A DNA stretch of 64,000 nucleotides, taken from assembly GCF_014673495.1 (NCBI RefSeq), contig NZ_CP051009.1:22414-86413 (forward strand). The letters run 5' to 3'. The position numbers and the translations under genes were made by a program. Below are positions 34,480-43,787 of this stretch, piece after piece (position 1 is the first letter of the stretch; every line of letters begins with the position of its first letter). The notes below the pieces were generated by a model. The model searched no databases. It had not been told where the DNA came from and saw only the letters and a program-made list of their open reading frames with translations. This stretch comes from Streptomyces griseofuscus. GTDB lineage: Bacteria > Actinomycetota > Actinomycetes > Streptomycetales > Streptomycetaceae.

Positions 34480-35628
34480 TCAGACCGACTGTTGCTCTGT
34501 CTGCCCCAGCTCCAGTAGCAGGGTTCGGTACTCCTCGGGATGCTCCTCGCGGATCACCTGCATCCACACTCGTGCGCCCTGAACGAAGTGGTCGGGGGCC
34601 ATCTTCATGTGGAGGTGACGGACGATGTAGAAGGCGTCGTCGTACGGAAGCCGCTTCGGCCGCTCACTCTCGGCTTGTCCCGGACTCTGCTCGCCGTTGG
34701 GCGTCGCCGTAGCATCCTCGGCCAAGGTATTAACGCCGTTAACGATCGTCCGGCTGTCGGAGCTTGAGCCGGCCGCGCCGTCAGAGGCGTTAACCCCGTT
34801 AGCGCTCGTCGGATCCTCGGTGGCCGACCCGATCAGATCGGCAGAGGCGTTAACGCCGTTAACGGTGGTGGCACCAGCGCCTTCACCTTCAGGCCGGCGC
34901 CGCCGCTGGCGCGGGGCCTTAACGGCGTTAATAGCCTTCGCCGCCTCGGCCTCCTGCTTCGTTTTCGGGAGCCGGCCGATCCGCCGAGCTGGTTCCACCT
35001 TCAACTCGCCTGACTCAACCTTCTTCTGCAGCTCCGGAGTCAGTTCCAGAAGTGCCAAGCGTTGAGACACCCACGCCGGAGTCTTGCCCAGCCTGCGGGC
35101 GACCTCTCCCTGCGAGCCGTGGACCTCCACAAGCCCCTGGATCGCCTTGGCCTGGTCCATCGGAGGGACGTTAACCCGGTGGACGTTGGCAATCAGCGCG
35201 GATTCCACGATGTCCGCAGCTGTCGCGGCGAGATCGTCGTTCACGTCGATCCGTAGTTTGGCTAGGCCAGCCAACTGAGCTGCGGCCAGACGCCGGTTGC
35301 CGTCGATGACGACGTACTCGGCTTCGTCTCCGAGCTTCTCCTCCATGCCTGGGTGGGCGTTCAGGAAGGCCGCGCGGCGTACCACGGTCACTGGCTGGAT
35401 CTGCTTGATCCGCAGGGACTCCGCTGTCTCTTCCAGCTCCGTGAGTTCGTCACGAGGGTTGAACGGATTGCCGACGAGCAGCTTGAGCTCGACCTCGTTC
35501 GGAGGCCGCTTGCCCTCACCATTCATGATCTGCTGGCGAGTACGGATGCGGCGCGGGCCTCGCTTATCGCCGCCGACCTCCTCGTCCATGCTGAACCCGC
35601 GGGTGATCCGCTGCTGAGGGGCAGTCAT
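34480..35628 (-). CDS. parB: ParB partition protein
   Basis: 382 residues; the ATG at 35628 overlaps the parA stop. Domain order: basic N terminus, then a ParB/Srx fold with VIDGNRRLAAAQLAGLAKLR, IVESALIANVHRVNVPPMDQ and a HTH (GSQGEVARRLGKTPAWVSQR). The region ~230-320 is a low-complexity linker carrying VNGVN repeats encoded by parS-like palindromes, then a C-terminal dimerisation-like segment (AFYIVRHLHMKMAPDHFVQG). ParB binds parS and, with ParA, segregates the plasmid. Confidence 0.93.
   Translation of the reverse strand: MTAPQQRITRGFSMDEEVGGDKRGPRRIRTRQQIMNGEGKRPPNEVELKLLVGNPFNPRDELTELEETAESLRIKQIQPVTVVRRAAFLNAHPGMEEKLGDEAEYVVIDGNRRLAAAQLAGLAKLRIDVNDDLAATAADIVESALIANVHRVNVPPMDQAKAIQGLVEVHGSQGEVARRLGKTPAWVSQRLALLELTPELQKKVESGELKVEPARRIGRLPKTKQEAEAAKAINAVKAPRQRRRRPEGEGAGATTVNGVNASADLIGSATEDPTSANGVNASDGAAGSSSDSRTIVNGVNTLAEDATATPNGEQSPGQAESERPKRLPYDDAFYIVRHLHMKMAPDHFVQGARVWMQVIREEHPEEYRTLLLELGQTEQQSV
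34729..34932. repeat. parS-like palindromes inside parB
   Basis: Four 15-bp sites of consensus GTTAACGsCGTTAAC: 34729-34743 (one mismatch), 34789-34803, 34849-34863 (perfect) and 34918-34932. The first three are exactly 60 bp apart; the fourth is 69 bp on. A half-site GTTAACC occurs near 35170. They encode the repeated VNGVN peptide in the ParB linker. Best candidates for the plasmid centromere. Confidence 0.7.
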
Positions 35629-36821
35629 ACGGCAAGCTCCTTCGCCAGGTCGCGCATCACCTGCGCGTGTTCACTGTCGGGCGCGTACTCCAGCAGCGGG
35701 ATCTCACCGTCTGCTGCCTCCCGTCCCTCCTTCAGATCACCGATCACCGCGAGAACCGCGGGGGAACTGCTCTTCTCCCACTCGTCCCGGTTCTGCTTCA
35801 CAAGCTTGCCGCGCCGGCTGTCGTAGGCGTTGATGATCAGGCCGAGGTAGTCGACCTGAATCCGACCTTTCTTGCAGAGGTCATCCATCTGGTTTTTCAG
35901 GAGACGAAACGCCCTGTGCGATGCCTTGTTCGCCCAGACCGGAGTGATGACACCAGATCGATCCGCGAGCTCCCCGTCGCGGCGGCGGACGTAGTACAGC
36001 GCGGTGTCCATGTTCAAGCCCAAGCTGGGCGGGCCGTCGACGATGATGACGTCGTAGTCCGCCTCAAGGGGCTCCAAGGCGCGCTCGAGAGCGGCCTCGC
36101 TGAAGCTCACCTTGGACAGGGCGACGTCGCGCAGGAACGCGTCGTCGGAAGCGGGAAGCAGGTGGAGGCGGTCTCCGAACCGTTCGCCGTCCAAAGCCAC
36201 CAGAAGGTCGTGGATGTCGCCCCGTGCAGTGCCATCCATGTGCATCATCAGGGTCTCGACGTCGTCCTCGTACATGAGGTCCTCGAAGCCGAGTTCGGCC
36301 GTGAGGTGCCCCTGCGGGTCGTAGTCGATGATCAGCACGCGATGGCCGGCCTCCGCGAGCGCCTGAGCGATTCCCGAGGAGATGAACGTCTTACCGACGC
36401 CGCCCTTCTGGTTGGCCACTATCACCCGCACGACGGGCTGGGACACCAGAGGTCTGGAAAGGGAAGGGTGGTTGTCGAGCCACAGCGTGAGCGCTTGGGC
36501 CAGTCCCTGTACGTAGGTGACGCCCCGCTCCGAACACGCCGCCTTGAACTTCTCGGGCTCACCGACAGGGAGGAACGTTCCCCAGGTCTTCGCGCCGTCG
36601 GTGTTCACCTCTGGCAGGCCGTCAGCTTCGTACCATGCCTTGATAGCGTGCTCAGTCGCGTCCTGGATGTCCATTCCGTGCTCAAAGGCCCGGATCTTCA
36701 AGTGCCTGCGCAACTGGGGAGTGAGGGCTGTAATTAGCTTCTCTCGCTCCCCTCGGGGGCTGGGGATGCTCATGCGACTGAACATTACTAGGCCAACGCC
36801 GAAATGCGGGGTGAGGGGCAC
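35625..36821 (-). CDS. parA: ParA partition ATPase
   Basis: 398 residues if started at GTG 36821 (AGGGG nine bases upstream); ATG codons at 36785 and 36773 are alternatives with weak ribosome sites. Residues ~25-65 (LTPQLRRHLKIRAFEHGMDI) look like a DNA-binding helical head. The ATPase has the deviant Walker A NQKGGVGKT, then DYDPQGHLTAELG, and a Walker B-like VIIVDGPPSLG. ParA binds non-specific DNA in the ATP state and moves ParB-parS complexes. Forms an operon with parB. Confidence 0.92.
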   Translation of the reverse strand: MPLTPHFGVGLVMFSRMSIPSPRGEREKLITALTPQLRRHLKIRAFEHGMDIQDATEHAIKAWYEADGLPEVNTDGAKTWGTFLPVGEPEKFKAACSERGVTYVQGLAQALTLWLDNHPSLSRPLVSQPVVRVIVANQKGGVGKTFISSGIAQALAEAGHRVLIIDYDPQGHLTAELGFEDLMYEDDVETLMMHMDGTARGDIHDLLVALDGERFGDRLHLLPASDDAFLRDVALSKVSFSEAALERALEPLEADYDVIIVDGPPSLGLNMDTALYYVRRRDGELADRSGVITPVWANKASHRAFRLLKNQMDDLCKKGRIQVDYLGLIINAYDSRRGKLVKQNRDEWEKSSSPAVLAVIGDLKEGREAADGEIPLLEYAPDSEHAQVMRDLAKELAV

Positions 36822-37313
36822 CCAGGTTCACCCCTACACCAGGGGAGCGGAGCCTCACGCCGTGACACTCGCAAGTACCGGCGCGACCTGCGGCCGCCGA
36901 CGTGCACGTGTGGCCCGACCACGACTGGTTGCTCGCTCATGATCTTCCCGCCGCGTCACCGTCGGTTCGGCGGCGGCAGATGATGGGAGGGCATCGGCCC
37001 TGCAGAGGTCGAGCCAGGAGTGGTGCCACCACGTGGGACGCACCATCTGGCGGAGGCGTCGCGGGCGACGCCGATCTTGGACGAGGAGCGTCGCCTGGCG
37101 AAGCCTTCCGGCGAGCCATCGAGCCGTAACCGGTCCCTTCGACGGTCGTTCTCTTTTCAGAGTCGCCCCGCGACGGCTCCAGTTCAGTTATCGCCGCCCC
37201 GTGAGCTGCGACTACATCGAGAGCTGAGACACGCTCCGCGTGATCGCTGCCGGCTCATCGCGTCACCACCGACTGCCAGCGCCGGGTCACGGGTCTGGCG
37301 CGGAAGACGAATC
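36822..37313. other. Non-coding gap upstream of parA
   Basis: About 490 bp between divergent genes, with lower GC than the surroundings and no ORF that looks coding on either strand. It should hold the parAB promoter and the promoter of the 37314 gene; I see no clear repeats. Confidence 0.5.
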
Positions 37314-38033
37314 ATGCAGTCCCACAATCAGGCGCGGGCCAACGCGGCTCGGCGACGGCAGGCCGAAACCGGCGAGACATACGCGGCCGCGCTAGCAGCG
37401 ATCCGGCTAGACCGAGCCAACGAGACCGATGACGCCGCTCAAGCAGCCAATCCGCCTGTTGACAGAGGGCCCGACTACTTTCACGACGAGCCTGTCCCCG
37501 AAGTGCTCACTGAACTGGTGCGATACCACTCCAACCGAATCGCCAAGTACCTCCACTATGCGATGGACGAAGGGCGCTGGCGCAGCGACTTCGCGGAATG
37601 GCAAGCCATGACGCTGTACAAGCTCACCGATGCCGCAGCGCACCTTCACCTGATGATCGGCACCATCACCGCGTACCTGCGAGACGAGGGAGTCGGGCGG
37701 TACTTCCTGCGCCGTTACCTCCAGGTCAACGAGGACCACCAGGTGGAGGCGTACATCACCCCACGCGTTGAAGAACACCTGGCTGGTCTGAATGGCCAGC
37801 CAGCGCCTGAGCACTCGTTGGTCTGGCATTCCGTGGGCAGCGACATCGCTAGCCGATCGGGGTGGAGCCATCCGGAACGGCACGAAGCTCTTGAAGCGGC
37901 TCTGCACGCGCTTTACGGAAACTACCCGGAGGATGGCGAGGCCTTCGACCACTTGCCGCCCGCACTACGCGAACGGGTCCTCGCGCTGATGCCACTCCTG
38001 AAAGACCAGGAGCATTGTGGTGCCGCCGACTGA
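37314..38033 (+). CDS. Hypothetical protein
   Basis: 239 residues, ATG at 37314 with GGAAGA upstream. N terminus is basic (RANAARRRQAETGETYAAAL). The middle has helices with aromatic residues (ELVRYHSNRIAKYLHYAMDE; LYKLTDAAAHLHLMIGTITA). Soluble. No known motif. Relatively modest GC suggests it is accessory. Confidence 0.65.
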   Translation: MQSHNQARANAARRRQAETGETYAAALAAIRLDRANETDDAAQAANPPVDRGPDYFHDEPVPEVLTELVRYHSNRIAKYLHYAMDEGRWRSDFAEWQAMTLYKLTDAAAHLHLMIGTITAYLRDEGVGRYFLRRYLQVNEDHQVEAYITPRVEEHLAGLNGQPAPEHSLVWHSVGSDIASRSGWSHPERHEALEAALHALYGNYPEDGEAFDHLPPALRERVLALMPLLKDQEHCGAAD

Positions 38034-38061
38034 GCCGCCGTAATCTGAGAGCGCAGATGCT

Positions 38062-39132
38062 TCAGCGAGGGCTGCTGACGGCGCCGGTTGTTGCGTCTGG
38101 AACGCCGACACGCTCGAGCCAGCGGTCGACCCAGGCAGGCACGGGGAGAGCGAGCTGCTGCTGTGCCGCGTAGGTCGCTGGGCAGTGCTCCTGGATCCAC
38201 TGCAGGCGGTTGCCGCGGCGATGGATGGCGCGCACCTCCAGCACCCCGGAGTGCTCGGCTAGAACGGCGTTGACGGTGGTGCACTGGTCGCTGAAGCCGG
38301 GCGGCAGATGGCAATTGCAGTGCTCGTCAATGGGTTTGACGGGCAAGCCCCAGCCGGGTGACGCAAGCAGTGCGATGAGCCGCCGGTAGCCGGTGGCGCC
38401 GTGGCCTTCCGCGAACGTGGGATCGATGATCCAGCGTTCGCCACCGCCGCGTTCGTGGTTACCGATCCAGCCGGTCACTGCCAGCGGCACCCCCAAGGTG
38501 CGGAGCAGCCCGACCCGGCGCAGCAGCCCGCTGGGCAGCCAGGCCGACGCTGCGGCGCCCCGGCGGTGCTGCCGTCGGTGTCGGCGCTCGGCGGGGTGCC
38601 ACCGGGTCGGCATGTCCCGGTGGCACAGCGTCATGCCGCAGGCAAGCATCTGTCGATCCTGGGTGTCCACCGCGTCTAGCCACTCGTCGGGGTCCAGCCC
38701 CTGCAGTGTGATGGATGCGCTCGTGCCCAACACACGCAGCACCACTTGCTCGTCCTCGATGTGGGTACGCGCCCCAGGCGCACCCATGACGTCGCCGCAC
38801 TCGTCGGCGCGTGGCAGCAGCACCCCGGCCAGCTCCATGGCCTGGGTGTCGTCCGGATTGCGCCGCTCGACCGGGTCGGCCTCGAAGCGGATCAGGAGCC
38901 GGTCGGAGTACGGGTCGACGTATTCGATGCCCCACGGATGCACGGTGGTGATTCGACGCCAGGCCAGTGCTGTCATCACCTGGGCCTCCAGCAGCAGTTG
39001 CTCGGCGCCCGGCTGTGAGATGAGGAGGGAGCCAGGCGCGGCGGCCTGGACCCGCTGCAGGGCGGCTTGCCAGGGCAGGCCGGTGTACAGACGCAGCAGT
39101 TCAGCGCGACGTTCGATGACGGTTGTCTTCAT
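38062..39132 (-). CDS. Hypothetical protein
   Basis: 356 residues from ATG at 39132. Starts KTTVIERRAELLRLYTGLPW and LLLEAQVMTALAWRRI, then segments WGIEYVDPYSDRLLIRFEAD and a C-terminal QWIQEHCPATYAAQQQLALP. A basic stretch ERRHRRQHRRG lies mid-protein. Soluble, no enzymatic motif seen. It faces the previous gene tail to tail with a 28-bp gap. Confidence 0.6.
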   Translation of the reverse strand: MKTTVIERRAELLRLYTGLPWQAALQRVQAAAPGSLLISQPGAEQLLLEAQVMTALAWRRITTVHPWGIEYVDPYSDRLLIRFEADPVERRNPDDTQAMELAGVLLPRADECGDVMGAPGARTHIEDEQVVLRVLGTSASITLQGLDPDEWLDAVDTQDRQMLACGMTLCHRDMPTRWHPAERRHRRQHRRGAAASAWLPSGLLRRVGLLRTLGVPLAVTGWIGNHERGGGERWIIDPTFAEGHGATGYRRLIALLASPGWGLPVKPIDEHCNCHLPPGFSDQCTTVNAVLAEHSGVLEVRAIHRRGNRLQWIQEHCPATYAAQQQLALPVPAWVDRWLERVGVPDATTGAVSSPR

Positions 39133-39463
39133 AGACTCGGAGCCCCTGACCACCGCGGAGCCGTCCCGACACAGCGCACGGCAGAGAGCCACGAGGAAGA
39201 ACCGGACCATACAACGGTGCCAGCCGAGTTGGCTTCTCCACGGTGTGCTCGATGTCGGGTCGAGCACAGGGGAGGGACCCCGCCGGGCCCACGACTCGAA
39301 TTCGACCACATCGATTACGGCGGCTGCTCGCAACCGGCGTGACACGCCCTCGCGCCACCCAGATGGCGCACGTCGCACTCGGCTTCCTGCCCAAGGATGC
39401 AGGCGCAACCGAAGTGGGCTGCCGAATGCGCGAGTTCCTGCCGACACTCGCAGGCCCCAGGAC
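39133..39463. other. Intergenic stretch without a clear gene
   Basis: About 330 bp upstream of the 38062 gene. It presumably holds that gene's leftward promoter. No convincing ORF, hairpin or repeat noted. Confidence 0.4.
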
Positions 39464-39589
39464 GCCGCGAAGAAGATCAACAAAGCTGCTGCCCGTCGGG
39501 CAGCCGAAGCCCAGCCGGACATCGCTGTCCTGCATATCGAGGAGATCGAGGCGAAGCTACAGCAGAACGACCGGGCCGTCGCGATCTGA
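39464..39589 (+). pseudogene. Possible 3' fragment of a small gene
   Basis: The last ~40 codons of an open frame look coding (KKINKAAARRAAEAQPDIAV followed by a charged helix ending NDRAVAI), but upstream sequence in the frame does not and no start or ribosome site is evident. Likely a truncated remnant. Confidence 0.3.
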
Positions 39590-39692
39590 TGCCCGAAGCC
39601 GGAGTAGACAGCGACCCCTCACGGCGGATAGACGGCCTCGTTCGGAAGGCCGACCCTCACCCACGACGTCTGGGACAACGCCGCACCCTCCG

Positions 39693-40385
39693 CTACCGGG
39701 CGGCGACCCCGCTGAAGCCGGGCCCGAGCCCGCGCCGCTTGCCACGAGGCGCGGCGCCAGGGCGGCCGGTGAGGGTCGTGACCACAGCCTGGGCCGCCGC
39801 CGGGGTGAGGCCAGCGCTCACCTGCCCGGAGGCAAGGACCCGCGCGTATGCGCCGGTGCCGTGTGCTCGGACGGCGTCGGCGAGCGCGGCCGCCGCGGTT
39901 TCCGCCGGCCCGGCTCCCCACCCGTCCTCGTCCTCCGGCTGCGCCTGTCGGGGGAGGGCGTCGCCTCGGTGCAGGAGCACGGCCAGGGCCTGCGCTTCAG
40001 GGGCGTCCAGCGTCACTGTGACCAGTGCGGCCCCGAGCTGGTGGACACGGGCCCGGCTCAGGCCATGCGTGGCGAGGGCCTGGCGCAGCGCCGCGCTTGT
40101 CGCGGTCGTAGCTCTGCCGCCGGCGGACTCGCTCGCCCCGGCTGCGGCCTGTTCGGCGCGCTCGACAATGGCGGCCGCTGCGGCCGGCACGACGGAGAGG
40201 ATCTCCGCGCACTCCGGATCGAGCTGGGCAAGTGCACCGGCCAGGACCTCGAGGGCGGCGGCCACGTCCTCCACCGCGCCCGCGCTCCACTGCGACGGGT
40301 CGGCGGCGTCGGCCAGTGCGCATGCCGCGACGACGGCCTCCTCCGCCAGCGTCTCGACTCCGCCCGGCCCGGTAGTCAGCTTCAT
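39693..40385 (-). CDS. Ala-rich helical hypothetical protein
   Basis: 230 residues from ATG at 40385 (KLTTGPGGVETLAEEAVVAA). Repeated Ala-rich helices, one acidic stretch QAQPEDEDGWG and a basic tail GKRRGLGPG. Divergent from ku. No motif recognised; composition alone could mislead. Confidence 0.5.
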   Translation of the reverse strand: MKLTTGPGGVETLAEEAVVAACALADAADPSQWSAGAVEDVAAALEVLAGALAQLDPECAEILSVVPAAAAAIVERAEQAAAGASESAGGRATTATSAALRQALATHGLSRARVHQLGAALVTVTLDAPEAQALAVLLHRGDALPRQAQPEDEDGWGAGPAETAAAALADAVRAHGTGAYARVLASGQVSAGLTPAAAQAVVTTLTGRPGAAPRGKRRGLGPGFSGVAAR

Positions 40386-40576
40386 GTCCTGCCCAACGAG
40401 ATGTGACGCGCAGGTGGTGCGCGCCATCGCATGATGATGTCCCATCGGCCCGGCCCGTCACGCCGTACCGCAGTGGAAGCGGGGAACGGGCGCTCCGTCT
40501 GGTGGATCGGCGGCGTACACGTCCGGTGCGTCGGTCGTACGCTGGTGATGCTCGGGGTGAGAGCGGAGGTCTGCCC

Positions 40577-41509
40577 ATGCCCCGGACGATCTGGAGCGGC
40601 GCGATCAGCTTCGGCCTGGTGACGGTGCCGATCAACGTGGTCAGCGCCACCGAGGACCACAGCATTCACTTCCACCAGTACCACCTGGCCGATCAGGGCC
40701 GGATCCGTTACCGGAAGGTGTGCGAGCTGGAGGACCGGGAGGTCCCACAGGACGAGATTGGCAAGGGCTACGAGCTGACCAAGACGCAGGTCGTCCCGGT
40801 CACCGACGAGGACCTGGACAACTTGCCGTTGCCGACGGCGCGGGCGATCGAGATCGACGGTTTTGTGCCGCTGGAGTCCGTTGACCCGCTGCGGATCTCC
40901 GACGGCTACTACCTCCAGCCCGCCGGGCAGGTCGCGGCCAAACCGTACAAGCTCCTCGTCCAGGCGCTCGGCCGCTCGGCCAAGGTGGCAATCGCGAAGT
41001 ACGCATGGTCCGGCCGCGAGCGTCTCGGCATCCTCCGCGTCCGCGACGACGTCCTGGTCCTGCACGCCATGTACTGGCCGGACGAGATCCGCGATCCCGC
41101 CGGGCTGCTGCCACCGCCGGTGCAGGTGTCCGAGGCGGAGATCGAGGGCGCGCTCGCTCTGATGGAGACCATGACCGTCGATCGGTTGGAAGGGCCGGAG
41201 TTCCACGACCGCTACACCGAAGCGGTCGCCGAGATCATCGAGGCCAAGCGCGAGAAGAAGCCCCTGCCGGAAACGCCCGAGCCGGAGCAACCGGCCCAGA
41301 TCCTGGACCTGATGTCTGCCCTCCAGGAGTCGGTGAGCAAGGTCAAGGCGTCCCGCGGCCAGGACGCGGGACCGGCCGAGGTGCACGAGCTGCCGGCACC
41401 GAAGAAGAAGACGGCCGCCAAGAAGCAGCCGGCCCGGAAGACCGCGATCAAGAAGACAGCCGCGAAGAAGTCGTCAGACAGCCGCCCCCGCCGATCCCGC
41501 AGCGCCTAG
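40577..41509 (+). CDS. ku: Ku DNA end-binding protein
   Basis: 310 residues, ATG after GGAGG. N terminus TIWSGAISFGLVTVPINVVS and later YRKVCELEDREVPQDEIGKG, DPAGLLPPPV and ILDLMSALQESV are diagnostic of bacterial Ku, which forms a homodimeric ring on double-strand ends and recruits LigD for non-homologous end joining. The C terminus is a Lys/Ala/Pro-rich tail (KKKTAAKKQPARKTAIKKTA) of the DNA-binding type seen in actinobacterial Ku. No ligD is in the window. Confidence 0.95.
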   Translation: MPRTIWSGAISFGLVTVPINVVSATEDHSIHFHQYHLADQGRIRYRKVCELEDREVPQDEIGKGYELTKTQVVPVTDEDLDNLPLPTARAIEIDGFVPLESVDPLRISDGYYLQPAGQVAAKPYKLLVQALGRSAKVAIAKYAWSGRERLGILRVRDDVLVLHAMYWPDEIRDPAGLLPPPVQVSEAEIEGALALMETMTVDRLEGPEFHDRYTEAVAEIIEAKREKKPLPETPEPEQPAQILDLMSALQESVSKVKASRGQDAGPAEVHELPAPKKKTAAKKQPARKTAIKKTAAKKSSDSRPRRSRSA

Positions 41510-41538
41510 GAAGCAAAGGGCTCCGCAGGGCTGGCTGG

Positions 41539-41883
41539 TCACGCCCCTGGGTCGAAGAAGGCGAGTCGGTTGTCGGGGCGGCAGCGTCGGCAGGCGGGTA
41601 CGCCGTCGGCCAGCAGGCGCCGGGCTTCGTCCCGTCCGATGGGCCGGCCCCGCGGGCCGGCGAGAACGCAGGCGCCGTGGTGGACGCAGGCGGGTGAGCG
41701 GCCGGGTCCGGTGCCGGGTTCCGCGGTCCATTCCGGCGTGGGTGGCCGTGCGCGGCGGCGGTCGGGTTCGGTCTGCCGCTGCGTGAGCAGGGCGATCTTG
41801 CGATCTATGCGGTGCAGCCACATCTGGTGCCACGTGCGCAGGGTGCGCAGGCGGTCCAGATCAGGCGGCAGATCATCGAACAT
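41539..41883 (-). CDS. DUF6233-like protein
   Basis: 114 residues from ATG at 41883. The opening FDDLPPDLDRLRTLRTWHQM and WLHRIDRKIALL match DUF6233 proteins widespread in Streptomyces. Later HHGACVLAG and CRRCRPD contain cysteines that could bind zinc. Divergent from the polymerase-like gene; function unknown. Confidence 0.65.
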   Translation of the reverse strand: MFDDLPPDLDRLRTLRTWHQMWLHRIDRKIALLTQRQTEPDRRRARPPTPEWTAEPGTGPGRSPACVHHGACVLAGPRGRPIGRDEARRLLADGVPACRRCRPDNRLAFFDPGA

Positions 41884-41969
41884 AGTTTTGATTCTAGGGA
41901 TGCCCTGCCTGCACCGCACTCGCGTGTTCGATTTTCTGTTCGATAACGTGTGGGTGGGAGGTGATCCGG

Positions 41970-42983
41970 GTGACCGATATCGGGACGCAGGCCGGGGCGG
42001 CCACGGTGATGCATGTCCGCTGCCCGGAGAAGCTGTCCGGAGAGGCATACCGGCAGGTCCTCGAACTGCTGGCTGGCCTGTCCGCGGTTGTGCAGGCCCT
42101 TCCGCCGTCCGCGGCCCTGGTCGAGCTCAAGGGCGCCCTGCGCTACCACGGCACCACCCCCCAGCATCTCGGGGAGATCCTGCGCCTGCGGACCGTCGCC
42201 CAGCTCGGTGTCGACGTCCGGGTCGGGATCGGGCCGACCATCACGGTCGCGGCAACCGCCTCCGCATGGATCACCGGCGCCGGAGGCGTGCTTGCCGTCG
42301 ATCCCGGACGGGCCGCCGGCTGGCTCGCGCCCCTGCCCGTCGCCGCCCTCCACGGCATCGGCCCCCGCCAGGCCGCCCTCCTGCGCCGCTACGGAATCCA
42401 CGCGGTCGGCCAGCTCGCCGCCCTGCCGACCGCCACCCTGCAACGCCTGCTGGGCGCGACGATGGGCCGCCGCGCCGCCGACCGCGCCCGCGGCATCGAC
42501 CCCCGGCCCGTCACACCCCGCCTCCTGCCGGCCTCCACCGCCGTACGCCACACCTTCCCCCGCGACACCCACGACGGCGCCGCCGTCCGCTCCGCCCTCC
42601 TCTCCCTCGTCGTCCAGCTCGCACTCCAGCTGCGCCGCCGCGGGCAGGCGGCCCGCGCACTCACCCTGACGCTGACGTTCGCGGACGGCACCGGCTGGGA
42701 GAAGACCCGACGCCTGCCCGAGCCCTCCGCCCACGAAGACGACCTGCGCACGGTGGCCTACCAGCTGATGGACGCCGCCGGCCTGCAACGCGCCCGCCTC
42801 ACCGGTCTCGCCCTCAAGGGAGACGACCTGATCGCCGCCGGCCGGGTCGCCCAGCAGATCAGCTTGGACCCGGCGCGCGAAGCCCGGCTCGTCGCCGAGG
42901 ACACCATGGACCGCATCCGCCGCAGGTTCGGCCCCGACGCGGTCGGCCCAGCAGCGGCCATGCCCGCCCGGCGCGCCTCATGA
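41970..42983 (+). CDS. Y-family DNA polymerase-like protein lacking the catalytic acids
   Basis: 337 residues; GTG at 41970, eight bases after GGGAGG. It shows the palm/fingers remnant (VMHVRCPEKLSGEAYRQVLE.. LVELKGALRYHG), thumb HhH motifs (LHGIGPRQAALLRRYGIHAV; LAALPTATLQRLLG) and a little-finger region (TLTLTFADGTGWEKTRRLPE). The DxD and SxDE acids needed for nucleotidyl transfer are not present, so it is probably non-catalytic, like ImuB-type partners in mutagenic repair. Coupled to the next gene. Confidence 0.75.
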   Translation: MTDIGTQAGAATVMHVRCPEKLSGEAYRQVLELLAGLSAVVQALPPSAALVELKGALRYHGTTPQHLGEILRLRTVAQLGVDVRVGIGPTITVAATASAWITGAGGVLAVDPGRAAGWLAPLPVAALHGIGPRQAALLRRYGIHAVGQLAALPTATLQRLLGATMGRRAADRARGIDPRPVTPRLLPASTAVRHTFPRDTHDGAAVRSALLSLVVQLALQLRRRGQAARALTLTLTFADGTGWEKTRRLPEPSAHEDDLRTVAYQLMDAAGLQRARLTGLALKGDDLIAAGRVAQQISLDPAREARLVAEDTMDRIRRRFGPDAVGPAAAMPARRAS

Positions 42984-43201
42984 CTCAGCTCCCCGCGAGT
43001 ATGGCGGACTCCGCCCGCTACCACCTGCTGCTCGCCACCAGCCTCCGGCCGGTGCAGCAGGGCTGGTGGGGGAGCGAGGCGGTCGCGCGGGACAAGTTCC
43101 GGCGCTGGATCGGCGAGTACGGCGACATGCCCGGCGCCCGTCTCGTCCTCACCGATGAAGAGACGGGTGAGGTGCTGGCTGACTGGCCCGACCACAGGTA
43201 G
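42980..43201 (+). CDS. Small hypothetical protein coupled to polymerase-like gene
   Basis: 73 residues; ATG overlaps the upstream stop by 4 bp. Sequence ARYHLLLATSLRPVQQGWWG and LVLTDEETGEVLADWPD. Co-translation suggests a partner role. No motif recognised. Confidence 0.6.
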   Translation: MTQLPASMADSARYHLLLATSLRPVQQGWWGSEAVARDKFRRWIGEYGDMPGARLVLTDEETGEVLADWPDHR

Positions 43202-43217
43202 GCAACGGGAGTATCGG

Positions 43218-43460
43218 CTACTCGCCGGCCGGGTCCTCTCCGGCGTGGCGGGCGGCCTTCTTCACCGCCTGTTCGACCTGGTAGCGGTTGGCCCCGGTGG
43301 CTTCGGCGTGTGCGGTGATGGCCGCCTGCGCCTTTTCGGAGGCCTCGCGCCAGCGGCGCCACTGGGCGCTGTGCTCGTCGCCGGTGAGGCCGGCGAGCTT
43401 CGCACGCTCCTCCTCGGCGGATCGTTCCAGCTTGATCAACTCATCGGGGACCTCTGCCAC
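43218..43460 (-). CDS. Small helical protein
   Basis: 80 residues from GTG at 43460. Very charged and helical (LIKLERSAEEERAKLAGLTG; QWRRWREASEKAQAAITAHA) with basic C terminus. Convergent with the preceding gene. Function unknown. Confidence 0.55.
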   Translation of the reverse strand: MAEVPDELIKLERSAEEERAKLAGLTGDEHSAQWRRWREASEKAQAAITAHAEATGANRYQVEQAVKKAARHAGEDPAGE

Positions 43461-43787
43461 GGCTACGAATTCTAAGCGGCCGAGATGAAGGGCCGACGAT
43501 CTCACTGGCCGTCCGACCGGGTGGAGCGACGACAACCACCGGGCGGCCCGACCGGCGCACCGGGCAGGTCCGACCGCCGCTCACGACCCCAGCGTGGGCG
43601 CTCGTATCGCCGACGAGTACGCGGACGTGTTCACTACGGCTCCGGACCGGCGGTAACCGCCACTGGTAGAGGCCCCTGTCCACTACATTCCGTGGCCTGT
43701 CGGAGTCAGGCGCGGCCGGGCAGGCGCTGGGCACACGGCGCCGGGCGTCGAATGGACCCGTGCGAATTCGCACGCTGCACTGGTCGA
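43461..43787. other. Intergenic stretch
   Basis: About 330 bp between two leftward genes. No coding-looking ORF; may hold the promoter of the 43218 gene. Nothing further seen. Confidence 0.4.

Noticed and set aside
41570..42979. Plus-strand frame running through the polymerase-like gene
   Set aside because: Only its last 73 codons, from the ATG at 42980, look real; the rest is an Arg/Pro-rich alternative frame of the polymerase-like gene.
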